The position numbers were made by a program, and so were the translations under genes. Below, piece by piece: positions 9,288-17,346 of a stretch of DNA of 64,000 bases. The stretch comes from CALVGQ01 sp031551965 (GTDB lineage Bacteria; Bacillota_I; Bacilli_A; Erysipelotrichales; Erysipelotrichaceae): assembly GCA_031551965.1 (NCBI GenBank), contig JAVBMW010000017.1, positions 1 through 64,000 on the forward strand, read 5' to 3'. How positions within the stretch are numbered: the first letter of the stretch is position 1; each line of letters opens with the position of its first letter. Below the pieces are notes generated by a model. That model worked only from the letters and a program-made list of their open reading frames with translations. It was not told where the DNA came from and searched no databases.

Positions 9288-9957
9288 TCTTATTTCATTT
9301 GTAAAAATGGATTTGATGCTTGTTAAACCTAACATGACTTTAAAGAACATAATACTTGTATTGGGCATAAGTTGTTTTTTATCATTTGGTGCGCAGAATA
9401 ATGTAATGATGATCTCAATGATCATGATGTATGGAGCTATGTTTTCTATGTATCCTTTTATCGCTTGTGACAGAAATCGAATTGATTTCTTGTATCATTT
9501 GATACCAATTGATAATAAAAATATAGTGATTGGAAGATACCTGTTTTCACTGATTATGAACTTCTTATCAGGTTCATTAGCTTTTGCAGTGACTATTATT
9601 TTAAATTTAATTTTTCAATATCCGACAAACATAATGAATTTATTATTTGTTATCGTAGTCTGTTTTATGTCATTTAGTTTTGTACAATTTTTTCAGATTC
9701 CGATCAATTTTAAATTAGGTTACAATAAAGCAAAATCTGCAGTATTTCTACCTTTGCTTATATTTCCGATGATAACGTTAATAATGCTTTCGATGATTGG
9801 AAAAGATACGGCATTACCGTTCGTAACAATTCTAGTAAACTATATATTGTCAAACACAATTTTATTTATTAGTATACTCCTATTTCTATGGGTTATAGTT
9901 TTAGTTGGATCTGTAATACTTTCCATTTGTTTTTATCGAAAAAGAGAGTTTTGTTAA
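9280..9957 (+). CDS. ABC-2 type membrane permease
   Basis: 225 residues with about six hydrophobic segments; the early FIACDRNRIDFLYHLIPI loop resembles small ABC-2 permeases found with GntR/ABC pairs. ATG 9280 overlaps the ATPase gene by eight bases and has an AAGGAGG site at 9265-9271. It is the membrane partner of the preceding ATPase; the transported molecule is unknown. No clear terminator follows before the next promoter near 10023. Confidence 0.8.
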   Translation: MNSLISFVKMDLMLVKPNMTLKNIILVLGISCFLSFGAQNNVMMISMIMMYGAMFSMYPFIACDRNRIDFLYHLIPIDNKNIVIGRYLFSLIMNFLSGSLAFAVTIILNLIFQYPTNIMNLLFVIVVCFMSFSFVQFFQIPINFKLGYNKAKSAVFLPLLIFPMITLIMLSMIGKDTALPFVTILVNYILSNTILFISILLFLWVIVLVGSVILSICFYRKREFC

Positions 9958-10080
9958 GAGTCGGTTTTAGAGTTCTAAATCAATATAAATAAAAGTGAAA
10001 GCAACTCATAGTAGCGCGATAGTTGATAGAAAAGCTATATTATTTATGATAAAATTCTCTAAATAAGAGGTGGTAAACAT

Positions 10081-10442
10081 ATGGTCGGAGTATTAAAATT
10101 TTTAGTAAACCAACTTGTAAAATTTGGTTTGATTTGGTTAATAGTTTTAAAATATATGGCTTATTTTTTAATTGTAGTGCTTGTTATTAGGGTGTTAATT
10201 AAATATATCCAAACTCCATCAGTATCAAATGAAACTAAAGTTTTGAGAAAATCATTAGGAGAAACGATCAAAGATTACCGAACCGATAATCATATGACTC
10301 AGGAGTTTGTTGCTGAGGCTTTAACAGGCAAGCAGTATCAAAATGGGAAAATGGTACTTCAGAACCCAGCACAAGTAATTTATTGGCACTAGCAAAATTG
10401 TTCGATATATCAGCCTCAGACATGTTAAAAAAAGTTGAATAG
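10081..10442 (+). pseudogene. frameshifted membrane-anchored XRE-family regulator
   Basis: The frame from ATG 10081 encodes a membrane segment (about residues 8-42) and the first half of an XRE helix-turn-helix (LGETIKDYRTDNHMTQEFVAEAL). At about 10324 the frame is lost. The second half continues in another frame from 10326, as RQAVSKWENGTSEPSTSNLL and a tail ending at TAG 10442. Intact relatives read L-G-V-S-R-Q at the join; two bases remain where nine are expected, consistent with a 7-bp deletion. GAGGTGG at 10067-10073 is a good ribosome binding site, and a weak promoter (TTGATA 10023, TATGAT 10045) precedes it. A sequencing error is possible but a 7-bp loss is less likely to be one. Confidence 0.75.
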
Positions 10443-10452
10443 TTATTATGTG

Positions 10453-10482
10453 AAGCGATGGAATAATCTATCGCTTTTTTTA
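10453..10482 (+). terminator. Rho-independent terminator
   Basis: Stem AAGCGATGGA / TCTATCGCTT with a T run at 10474-10481, between the broken XRE gene and the TetR promoter. Confidence 0.8.
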
Positions 10483-10486
10483 TATC

Positions 10487-10533
10487 TTGACAATCTAACA
10501 AATGTTAGGTAAATTTAATCTAACATTTGTTAG
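10487..10533 (+). promoter_or_regulatory. TetR promoter with paired operators
   Basis: TTGACA 10487-10492 with TAAATT 10510-10515 (17-bp spacing). Two 14-bp near-palindromes, CTAACAAATGTTAG (10495-10508) and CTAACATTTGTTAG (10520-10533), are 25 bp apart and are exact reverse complements of each other. They cover the spacer and the start region, typical of TetR autorepression with two dimers. Confidence 0.82.
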
Positions 10534-10544
10534 GGAGGCTTATT

Positions 10545-11153
10545 ATGAGCAATACGAAAAAAAAAATACTGGAGGTTTCATTGAACTTGTTTTCGCATAA
10601 TGGATATAATGCGGTTTCAATCCGCGATATTTGTAAAGAAGTAGAAATCAAAGAAAGTTCAGTATATTATCATTTTAAAAATAAACAGGCAATTTTTGAT
10701 GAATTGATCATGATGTTTGAAGAAATTGGAAATCAGATGATGTCAAAACTTGAAAAGGCATTGCAGGATCCTGATTCAATGAAAGGTGATTTTAATAAGA
10801 CGATAACTGCACATTTTTTTGAACAGTATTTAATGGATGATTTTTGTAATAAGGTTATGAGACTTATGTTTATTGAACAGTTCAATAACGACAAAATCAG
10901 AAAAAAATATGAAAAAACAATGTTTGATGAACCATTAAATTTTCAAAGCAAGGTTCTTTCATTTCTTCAAAATATGAATTTAGTTCTAAAAACTGATAGT
11001 GATTATTTAGCAGTAAAATACTATGCACCAATTTATTTCTTTGCCCAAAGATGGTTATTCAGTGATGAATTGACTGAAGAGCGTAAAGCTGCTTTTCATA
11101 AAAATGCAAATGCTCATATTCAAAATTTCTATAAAGAAATTATGGTGATGTAA
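10545..11153 (+). CDS. TetR/AcrR-family transcriptional regulator
   Basis: 202 residues. The N-terminal helix-turn-helix (ILEVSLNLFSHNGYNAVSIRDICKEVEIKESSVYYHFKNKQAIFDELI, described by its ends at about residues 9-56) is a classic TetR domain; the C-terminal ligand-binding part is unassigned. ATG 10545 follows GGGAGG (10533-10538), which overlaps the second operator. Its stop codon shares a base with the following SDR start, so regulator and SDR enzymes are co-translated. It probably represses its own operon until a ligand linked to the SDR substrates binds (inference). Confidence 0.9.
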   Translation: MSNTKKKILEVSLNLFSHNGYNAVSIRDICKEVEIKESSVYYHFKNKQAIFDELIMMFEEIGNQMMSKLEKALQDPDSMKGDFNKTITAHFFEQYLMDDFCNKVMRLMFIEQFNNDKIRKKYEKTMFDEPLNFQSKVLSFLQNMNLVLKTDSDYLAVKYYAPIYFFAQRWLFSDELTEERKAAFHKNANAHIQNFYKEIMVM

Positions 11154-11920
11154 TGATAAATATAATTATTACAGGTGCAAATCAAGGAATCGGTTACTAT
11201 TTTACAGAAGAGAATCTGAAGAATGGAAATAGAGTGGCAGTTTTAGATGTTGAAACAAATAATCTAGAACAGCTAAAACATATATATCCTAACAACTTAT
11301 TCTATTATCAGGCAGATATAGGAAATGATCAGGAAATAGAAGAGGCAATTAATGATCTTGTCAGTAAATTTGAAACAATCGATGTATTAGTTCATAATGC
11401 GTGTGTTTGTACATTTAAAAATGAAGAAGAGACAAATTTAGAGGAATACCAGAATGTCTTTGATATCAACTATTTTGGTGCTTTAAGACTTGTAAAAGCT
11501 GTAATGCCGATCATGAAAAAACAGAAATGTGGAAAAGTGATTTTTACAAGTTCCGGTGTTGGAGTGACTGGCTTTATTGGAATTTCGCCTTATGCATCTT
11601 CAAAAGGTGCTTTAGAGTCTTTAGCAAAATGTCTTAACTTAGAATATGAAAAAGATAATATCAGTTTTCATCTTTTTCATCCTCCTTTAACTAATACGAA
11701 ATCGTCTTCACCACTACCTGTACCCAATGAATTTAAAGCAGATCCAATCAAAGTCGGAGTAGGTCTTGCGAAGAATATGAATTCAAAACGATTTATTATC
11801 TACCACAGTCCAATGCAAAAATTACAAACTTTAGCATGTTATCTTTTCCCGATCAAAATGGGAAGACTCTTGTCAAAAATGACATCAAATTATCAAGGAG
11901 AAACTGAAAATGCTTCTTGA
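11153..11920 (+). CDS. short-chain dehydrogenase/reductase (SDR)
   Basis: 255 residues; an NAD(P)-dependent oxidoreductase of unknown substrate. The cofactor motif TGANQGIG is at 7-14, N106 lies in the FDINYFGAL helix, the catalytic serine is about 133-134 in FTSSG, and the YxxxK pair is Y147/K151 (YASSK). The acidic residue in LDVET (about 32) favours NAD. The C-terminal LACYLFPIKMGRLL is more hydrophobic than in most classical SDRs. It overlaps the TetR stop by one base (TAATG), indicating coupling. Confidence 0.9.
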   Translation: MINIIITGANQGIGYYFTEENLKNGNRVAVLDVETNNLEQLKHIYPNNLFYYQADIGNDQEIEEAINDLVSKFETIDVLVHNACVCTFKNEEETNLEEYQNVFDINYFGALRLVKAVMPIMKKQKCGKVIFTSSGVGVTGFIGISPYASSKGALESLAKCLNLEYEKDNISFHLFHPPLTNTKSSSPLPVPNEFKADPIKVGVGLAKNMNSKRFIIYHSPMQKLQTLACYLFPIKMGRLLSKMTSNYQGETENAS

Positions 11921-11947
11921 AGAAAATAATTACAGTAAAACTGTTTA

Positions 11948-12693
11948 ATGAATAAAACAGTGGTTGTAACCGGTGGCGGTGGTGTAATCGGAGTTGAAGC
12001 GTGCAGGCTTTCAACTATATGGGAGCAAAAGTAATAATCGCAGAAATTGATGAAGAAAAAGGCAGCACAGTGCAAAAGAGGATTAATTCCGAATTTAATA
12101 ATGATAATATTGATTTTTATCAAATTGATATTACTGATGAAAGACAGGTTGATGAACTGTACGGGTATATCATCAGAAAGTATTCAAAACTGGATGTGCT
12201 CATTCATAATGCTGCTGTTGTGCCAATGGGTTCAATCGAGTCAGTACCAATATCCGACTGGGATTTAAGTTATGCAGTCAATATGCGTGCACCTGTTCTT
12301 TTGACACAGAAGTTTTTGCCAATGATGAAAGAAAACGGAGGAGTTATTGTCTTTGTACCTTCAGTAGCAACAACGCCTTATATGTCAGCCTATGAAATGT
12401 TTAAGGCTGCACAGGTTGAAATGTGTCATACATTAAGGGAAGAGATATCCCAGAAAAATATCATGATTTATTCTATTGCCCCAGGATTTGTGAAGACTGA
12501 AACTGCAAACAAAGCTGTTGAAACTGTAGCAGCTGCTTTAAAAGTTTCAACTGATGAATTTTACCTCATGCATAAAGATTATATTATTGATGTAGAAAAA
12601 GCAGGGATAGGATACGCTTTGTCTGTAGTGAATGCATCACAATATGACGACAAAGAAACAATGTCTTATCAGGTTTTGATGGATGCAGATTGA
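11948..12693 (+). pseudogene. second SDR gene, disrupted by a single-base frameshift
   Basis: ATG 11948 opens a frame reading MNKTVVVTGGGGVIGVEAC, the SDR cofactor motif TGGGGVIG. At about 12004-12007 the frame must shift by one base to continue AFNYMGAKVIIAEID and the rest of an SDR, including NAAVVPMG and YEMFK (YxxxK), to TGA 12693. A missing base in the sequence AGG(G)CTTTC explains it. The downstream frame alone lacks the cofactor motif and would not give an active enzyme. It sits 27 bases after the first SDR, in the same operon. It is a true lesion or a sequencing/assembly error in a short G run. Confidence 0.8.
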
Positions 12694-13088
12694 TCACTCG
12701 GGAAACTAAGATTAAATCATACGATTTTGAGCTTCTGGGATCGTTATACAAAAAAATGGCTGAAATCTTCTTCAATCAATATCTTGGCTGGCTGAAGAAA
12801 AAATTATTTGAAAAACAATTTGTTTTATCTGATTTTAAAAAAACAAATGGGTTTGTCTTCTGAAAACTTTGGAAAACAACTGGAAAAAACATCAGATGAG
12901 ATTCAAACTGAACAGTGGAATAATCTTATCAATGAACAAGATAAGTTCATCAAGTGGAAAGATTATTGTATTCACCAGAAAAAATGCTGATGAGCTATGA
13001 AAAAGATCAAAAACAATTGACAAGAGATATAAATTTACTGAATGACTGGATCGATACTTTACAAATAATCATTGATATACTAAATTAA
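12694..13088 (+). pseudogene. decayed gene remnant, possibly a MerR-like regulator
   Basis: No intact gene spans this stretch, but three pieces in different frames read like one protein: KIKSYDFELLGSLYKKMAEI (from about 12709), then QMGLSSENFGKQLEKTSDEI (about 12850-12910), then MLMSYEKDQKQLTRDINLLN ending at TAA 13088. The central and last parts resemble the helical linker and coiled coil of MerR-type regulators; this identity is tentative. Two or more frameshifts would be needed. It directly follows the frameshifted SDR, so the tail of this operon appears to be decaying. Confidence 0.45.
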
Positions 13089-13106
13089 TATTATTGGAGA
13101 AAGAAA

Positions 13107-13721
13107 ATGCAAGAATATCTAAATTACTTACAAAGAATACTTCCTGAAAAAGACTGCCTGAAATTAGTTAAAATCGAATCAAAGAAATATTATGAAACAC
13201 ATTCCTTAGAAGAATGCTTTCAAATGGGGCTTGAACTTTACAAATCCAATGATTTTCAGATTCAAGAAGTTGGGGTGTTTTTACTTGGATATAGCGCTAG
13301 TGAGTTCGATAATGCTTTAGTTTTTATGAAAAATGAAGTAAGTTTGCATGATAGTTGGAAAATTCAAGAGATTCTCGCCATGACTTTTGATCTTTATTGT
13401 TCAATCATAGGTTATGAAAATGCTTTGCCTGTGATCAAAGAATGGTTAAAAAATAATAATGCAAATTGCAGGAGGGCAGTATCAGAGGGACTACGAGTTT
13501 GGACTAGTCGACCATACTTCAAAGATCATCCTGAGATTGCGATTAGTTTACTTGCAGATCATAAAGAAGACGAAAGCGAATATGTACGTAAATCGATCGG
13601 AAATGCACTTAGAGATATAAGTAAGAAAAATAAAAATCTTGTAGTTCAAGAGCTACAAACTTGGGATTTAAGCTCAAAAAAAATTAAGCAAGTATATAAA
13701 CTTGCAAGTAAATTCATTTGA
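13107..13721 (+). CDS. DNA alkylation repair (AlkD-like HEAT-repeat) protein
   Basis: 204 residues, all-helical with HEAT-like repeats. The segments NCRRAVSEGLRVWTSRPYF and DESEYVRKSIGNALRDISK match the repeat pattern of AlkC/AlkD-type DNA glycosylases, which recognise alkylated bases without flipping them (known for the family). Whether the catalytic Trp/Asp set is complete cannot be settled by eye, so activity is inferred. GGAGAAAG precedes ATG 13107 and a terminator follows. It appears intact, unlike the genes just upstream. Confidence 0.75.
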   Translation: MQEYLNYLQRILPEKDCLKLVKIESKKYYETHSLEECFQMGLELYKSNDFQIQEVGVFLLGYSASEFDNALVFMKNEVSLHDSWKIQEILAMTFDLYCSIIGYENALPVIKEWLKNNNANCRRAVSEGLRVWTSRPYFKDHPEIAISLLADHKEDESEYVRKSIGNALRDISKKNKNLVVQELQTWDLSSKKIKQVYKLASKFI

Positions 13722-13750
13722 AAGGGCTATTGATGATGTAGCTCTTTTTC
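13721..13750 (+). terminator. Rho-independent terminator
   Basis: Stem AAAGGGCTA / TAGCTCTTT with a T run, overlapping the stop region of the AlkD-like gene. Confidence 0.7.
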
Positions 13751-13785
13751 ATTTACATAAAATATAGAGAAAGGGGGTGAAAAAA

Positions 13786-14157
13786 ATGTCAATGATCAAT
13801 AGGGTTGATAATACTGCGAGTATCACATTTAATGGCACAACAATTAATAGTAATACAGTAAGTACAACATTAATGTCTATGCCAACAATAAGTAAAGCAG
13901 TTGATAAAGCAGTTGCTAGTGTTGGATCAACATTAACTTATACAATTACAATTAGAAATCCAGGATATACAGTCATTACAAACTTACCATTTAGGGATGT
14001 AATTCCAACTGGTGCAGATTACGTAATTAGTTCATTTAAAGTAAATGGAACAGCAGTTACTCCTACGATAACTGGTGGTACATTATATTATACAATTCCA
14101 TCTGTTCCTGCACAGGGAAGTGTCATTTTACAGTTTCAAGTGCAAATTATCGGTTAA
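13786..14157 (+). CDS. small single-domain DUF11-type protein
   Basis: 123 residues rich in Thr, Val, Asn and Ile. The segment ASITFNGTTINSNTVSTTL is the linker-type strand found between DUF11 repeats. It is followed by one DUF11-like Ig fold: TLTYTITIRNPG, FRDVIPTGADYV, and VPAQGSVILQFQVQI. DUF11 modules usually occur in large cell-surface proteins in many copies; here there is one and no signal peptide or anchor. ATG 13786 is placed nine bases after AAAGGGGG; GTG 13777 overlaps that site. A Cys-rich frame overlaps its 3' end. Function unknown. Confidence 0.65.
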   Translation: MSMINRVDNTASITFNGTTINSNTVSTTLMSMPTISKAVDKAVASVGSTLTYTITIRNPGYTVITNLPFRDVIPTGADYVISSFKVNGTAVTPTITGGTLYYTIPSVPAQGSVILQFQVQIIG

Positions 14158-14377
14158 TGCTATTAAACAGGGATTATTACAAGATAGAATTCTTGTATCA
14201 GCATATCATTATTGTGTAGCTGATGAGTGTGATCAATGTTATAAATGCGAAGGTATATTAGGAAATATATTCAATACTGCTTCAATTGTATTTCTAGAAG
14301 AAGTAATTAAAAGTAATCTTGTAAATACAAGGGTAGGGTTGAAAAGAAAATGTAGATTAGAAGATCATTGCAATTAA
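14120..14377 (+). CDS. possible Cys-rich small protein or frameshifted tail of the DUF11 gene
   Basis: An open frame one base out of phase with the DUF11 gene runs to TAA 14377. Its distinctive part, after the DUF11 stop, reads RILVSAYHYCVADECDQCYK and then CEGILGNIFNTASIVF, with four closely spaced cysteines (C-x4-C-x2-C-x2-C) that could bind metal. There is no ribosome binding site at GTG 14120, so it may be a 3' extension of the DUF11 protein lost by a one-base indel near 14152, or reached by programmed frameshifting. I do not recognise the family. Confidence 0.3.
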   Translation: MSFYSFKCKLSVNAIKQGLLQDRILVSAYHYCVADECDQCYKCEGILGNIFNTASIVFLEEVIKSNLVNTRVGLKRKCRLEDHCN

Positions 14378-14393
14378 TGCAATGATTTTTTTT
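14364..14393 (+). terminator. Rho-independent terminator
   Basis: Perfect 9-bp stem ATCATTGCA (14364-14372) / TGCAATGAT (14378-14386) followed by eight T. It contains the stop codon of the Cys-rich frame. Confidence 0.88.
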
Positions 14394-14458
14394 TGAAAAA
14401 ATATAAATCATAAATTAGTAAAAAAAGGATAAAATATCGCTTTAATAAAGGACTTTTA

Positions 14459-14472
14459 GTAAACTGGTTTAG
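14459..14472 (+). promoter_or_regulatory. upstream LacI-type operator of hexuronate operon
   Basis: GTAAACTGGTTTAG matches the GTAAAYYGRTTTAC core in all but the last base. It lies 65 bases before the -35 box, a position that suits DNA looping with the 14626-14639 site (inference). Confidence 0.6.
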
Positions 14473-14523
14473 GTGCTTTAAAATAAGGCTAAAAAAATAT
14501 TTATTTTTTTATTAGAAATATTG

Positions 14524-14571
14524 TTGACAAGGAATTACAATGGTGCTAATATTTGAGTGTAAGCTCTTACA
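14524..14571 (+). promoter_or_regulatory. hexuronate operon promoter with cre-like palindrome
   Basis: TTGACA 14524-14529 and TAATAT 14547-14552 have 17-bp spacing. Immediately downstream, over the expected start site, is TGTAAGCTCTTACA (14558-14571), a perfect palindrome with the shape of a CcpA cre site but CT rather than CG at the centre. Catabolite repression or a second LacI-family protein could act here. Confidence 0.82.
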
Positions 14572-14625
14572 CGGGTTTGAAATAAGAAAAATTATAAGGT
14601 GAAAACCTTAATTTAATTAAAGTAG

Positions 14626-14639
14626 GTAAACTGATTTAC
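14626..14639 (+). promoter_or_regulatory. downstream LacI-type operator of hexuronate operon
   Basis: GTAAACTGATTTAC: arms GTAAA/TTTAC are perfectly inverted. It lies in the 5' leader, after a small hairpin (TAAGGT GAAA ACCTTA, 14595-14610), where bound repressor would block elongation. Confidence 0.68.
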
Positions 14640-14708
14640 TTAAATTGTAAAACATTAATTTTTTTTAAAAAAACTTGTGAAGAAATTAATAAAGGGAGGA
14701 ATTAATCG

Positions 14709-16229
14709 ATGGCAGAAGAACTCTTTAGAATGGAAGGGATATGTAAATCATTCCCTGGTGTTCGTGCTTTAGATAACGTATCATTCTCTGTCAATAAAGG
14801 GGAAGTACATGGCTTGGTTGGAGAAAATGGTGCTGGTAAATCAACACTGATGAAAATCATGACAGGTGTATATCATGCTGATGCAGGTGAAATTTATATT
14901 GAAGGTAAAAAAGTCAATGTTGATTCTGTAGCGAAAGCTCATGAATTAGGAATCAGTATTATCTTCCAAGAAATGACATTGTGCAGACATATGACTGTTG
15001 CAGACAACATCTTTATTGGAAGACCACCAAAAAAAGGCGCAATGATTGATGACAAATCAATGCATGAACAAGCTCAAAAAATATTGGATGATTTAGGAAT
15101 TAAAATTAATACTTATAGTATTGTAGCTAACTTAAGTGTTGCTCAACAGCAAATGGTTGAAATTGCAAAAGCAATATCTTACAACTCTAGAATTCTAGTA
15201 TTGGATGAACCAACTGCAACATTAACTGAACGTGAAATTCAACAGTTATTTGAAATTATCCGTAACTTACAAAAGAAGGGTGTTGGAATGGTTTACATTT
15301 CTCACCGTATGGATGAACTTCAACAAATTTGTGAAAGAGCGAGCGTTATTCGTGATGGGCAATACATCGGTACTCGCAACATTAAAGAGATCACCATGGA
15401 TCAACTTGTAAATATGATCGTTGGACGTAGCTTAGAAGATAAGTATCCAAAGCATGATCGAACAATTGGAGAAATTGCACTCGAAGTCAATAACCTAAAA
15501 CAAGGAAATAGACTTAATGTTGAACATCTCCATGTACGTAAAGGTGAAATTCTTGGTATATCTGGTCTAGTTGGAGCTGGACGTACTGAAATCATGCGTT
15601 GTATTTTTGGTGCTGATAGCTGTGATCATATTGAAATGAGTCTTCATGGAAAACCAGTTAATGTTAAAAATGTAAGACAAGCAATCAAATTGGGTTTAGC
15701 TTATGCTACTGAAGATAGAAAATATGATGGTCTAGCATTAGGACTTGATGTTGAATATAACTCTAACATGGCACATTTACCTGCGATCACCAATAAATTT
15801 GGATTTGTCAATGATAAAGCTGGAGCTGAAAATGCTGAAAAATATCGTCAATTAATGAGAACGAAAACACCAACACTAAGACAATTGTGTTACAACTTAT
15901 CTGGTGGTAATCAACAAAAAATCGTTTTGTCAAAATGGTTATGCAATGACATCGATGTGTTGATCGTTGATGAACCGACTCGAGGAATCGATGTTGGGGC
16001 TAAATTTGAAATTTATCAATTATTCAATGAATTAAGTGACAAAGGTATCGCAATTATTATGATTTCTTCTGAACTTCCTGAAATTTTAGGAATGAGCGAT
16101 CGAGTTCTCGTAGTCCATGAAGGATCAATCAATGGAGAATTGGATGCAAAGAAAACAACGCAAGAAGAAATATTATATCTTGCAGCTGGTTACAACAAAT
16201 TAGAAGGTAAACCAGCGCCTAAATTATAA
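14709..16229 (+). CDS. sugar ABC importer, duplicated ATP-binding subunit (RbsA/MglA family)
   Basis: 506 residues with two ABC domains in tandem, the family hallmark. Domain 1 has Walker A GENGAGKS (38-45), signature NLSVAQQQ and Walker B LVLDEPTATL. Domain 2 has the usual degenerate Walker A (GLVGAGRTE), signature LSGGNQQK and VDEPTRGIDVG. ATG 14709 follows GGGAGG (14695-14700). It is the first gene of the hexuronate operon and powers the permease and binding protein that follow. The catabolic genes suggest glucuronate/galacturonate as substrate (inference). Confidence 0.9.
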   Translation: MAEELFRMEGICKSFPGVRALDNVSFSVNKGEVHGLVGENGAGKSTLMKIMTGVYHADAGEIYIEGKKVNVDSVAKAHELGISIIFQEMTLCRHMTVADNIFIGRPPKKGAMIDDKSMHEQAQKILDDLGIKINTYSIVANLSVAQQQMVEIAKAISYNSRILVLDEPTATLTEREIQQLFEIIRNLQKKGVGMVYISHRMDELQQICERASVIRDGQYIGTRNIKEITMDQLVNMIVGRSLEDKYPKHDRTIGEIALEVNNLKQGNRLNVEHLHVRKGEILGISGLVGAGRTEIMRCIFGADSCDHIEMSLHGKPVNVKNVRQAIKLGLAYATEDRKYDGLALGLDVEYNSNMAHLPAITNKFGFVNDKAGAENAEKYRQLMRTKTPTLRQLCYNLSGGNQQKIVLSKWLCNDIDVLIVDEPTRGIDVGAKFEIYQLFNELSDKGIAIIMISSELPEILGMSDRVLVVHEGSINGELDAKKTTQEEILYLAAGYNKLEGKPAPKL

Positions 16230-16242
16230 GGGGGATCTGAAA

Positions 16243-17313
16243 ATGTTTAATACTTTATTAGAAAAATATAACAATTTGAGTGTTGCGACAAAACGTGCAT
16301 TCTCATCATTCATTATCTTAATTTTCTTATTCGTTGGATTTGCAATGTCTAAACCAACATTATTCTTAGCTTCTGGAAACATTCAAAATTTACTACAACA
16401 AATCGTTACTTATAGTATTATCGGATGCGGTCTTACTTTCTGCTTAGTTTGTGGAGGTAATGACTTGTCTGCCGGGTCTTCAATGGCATTATCTGGAATT
16501 ATCATCGTATCACTTTTGATCAAAGGAATTCCACTTTGGATCTGTATTGTACTATGTTTAGTGATGGGTATCCTTACAGGGATCATGAATGGATTCTTCA
16601 TTGAAATCTTGGGAGTTATTCCATTTGTTGCAACCCTTGGTACTCAATGGGTATACAGAGGACTAGCTAACGTATTAGTTAACGGAGCACCTATTTATTC
16701 TGCTGATATTCCTAGCAAAGCTGTACGTGATTCATTTTACTTATTAGGTGGTGGGCGTTTCTCAAATATGCCTGGTCCATTAAGTTTCATGAATGGTTTA
16801 CCATTCAGTGTTGTGATCGCACTTGTATATGCAATTATCTTAGGTATCGTACTTTCTAAAACTCGTATCGGTCGTCAAGTATATGCATGTGGATCTAATC
16901 TTGAAGCTGCTAAATTATCAGGGATCAATGCTGTAGGAACACGTATGTTCGCTTACTGTATGTCAGGATTCTCTGCAGCAATCTGTGGAATCTTAGTATC
17001 ATCTCGTTTAGCATCTGCTCAACCAACTGCTGGTACTGGATATGAAATGGAAGCAATCGCTGCAGCCGTACTTGGTGGTATCTCAATCAGTGGTGGTGAA
17101 GGAACAATTCTAAATACTATGATCGGAGCACTTATGATGGGTGTTATCCGTAATGGTCTTAACTTAAACAAGGTGAACTCATTCTGGCAACAAGCTATTA
17201 TCGGTTTAATTCTAATTTTAGCGGTAGCTAATGAAGTTCGTCGTCACAAAAATGCAGGGAATGCTAGTCATAAATCTGTATTAACTAAGTTAGTTGAACG
17301 ATTCAAGAAGTAA
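16243..17313 (+). CDS. sugar ABC importer permease (RbsC/YtfT family)
   Basis: 356 residues with 8-10 membrane segments. The conserved block AIAAAVLGGISISGGEGTILN is the EAA-like coupling region of CUT2-class permeases, and GGNDLSAGSSMALSGI matches the usual TDLS-type early motif. ATG 16243 follows GGGGGATC, 13 bases after the ATPase stop. It forms the membrane channel with the preceding ATPase and the lipoprotein at 17347. Confidence 0.9.
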   Translation: MFNTLLEKYNNLSVATKRAFSSFIILIFLFVGFAMSKPTLFLASGNIQNLLQQIVTYSIIGCGLTFCLVCGGNDLSAGSSMALSGIIIVSLLIKGIPLWICIVLCLVMGILTGIMNGFFIEILGVIPFVATLGTQWVYRGLANVLVNGAPIYSADIPSKAVRDSFYLLGGGRFSNMPGPLSFMNGLPFSVVIALVYAIILGIVLSKTRIGRQVYACGSNLEAAKLSGINAVGTRMFAYCMSGFSAAICGILVSSRLASAQPTAGTGYEMEAIAAAVLGGISISGGEGTILNTMIGALMMGVIRNGLNLNKVNSFWQQAIIGLILILAVANEVRRHKNAGNASHKSVLTKLVERFKK

Positions 17314-17346
17314 TCGTTTGCTATAAATTTAAAGGGAGGAAAACTC

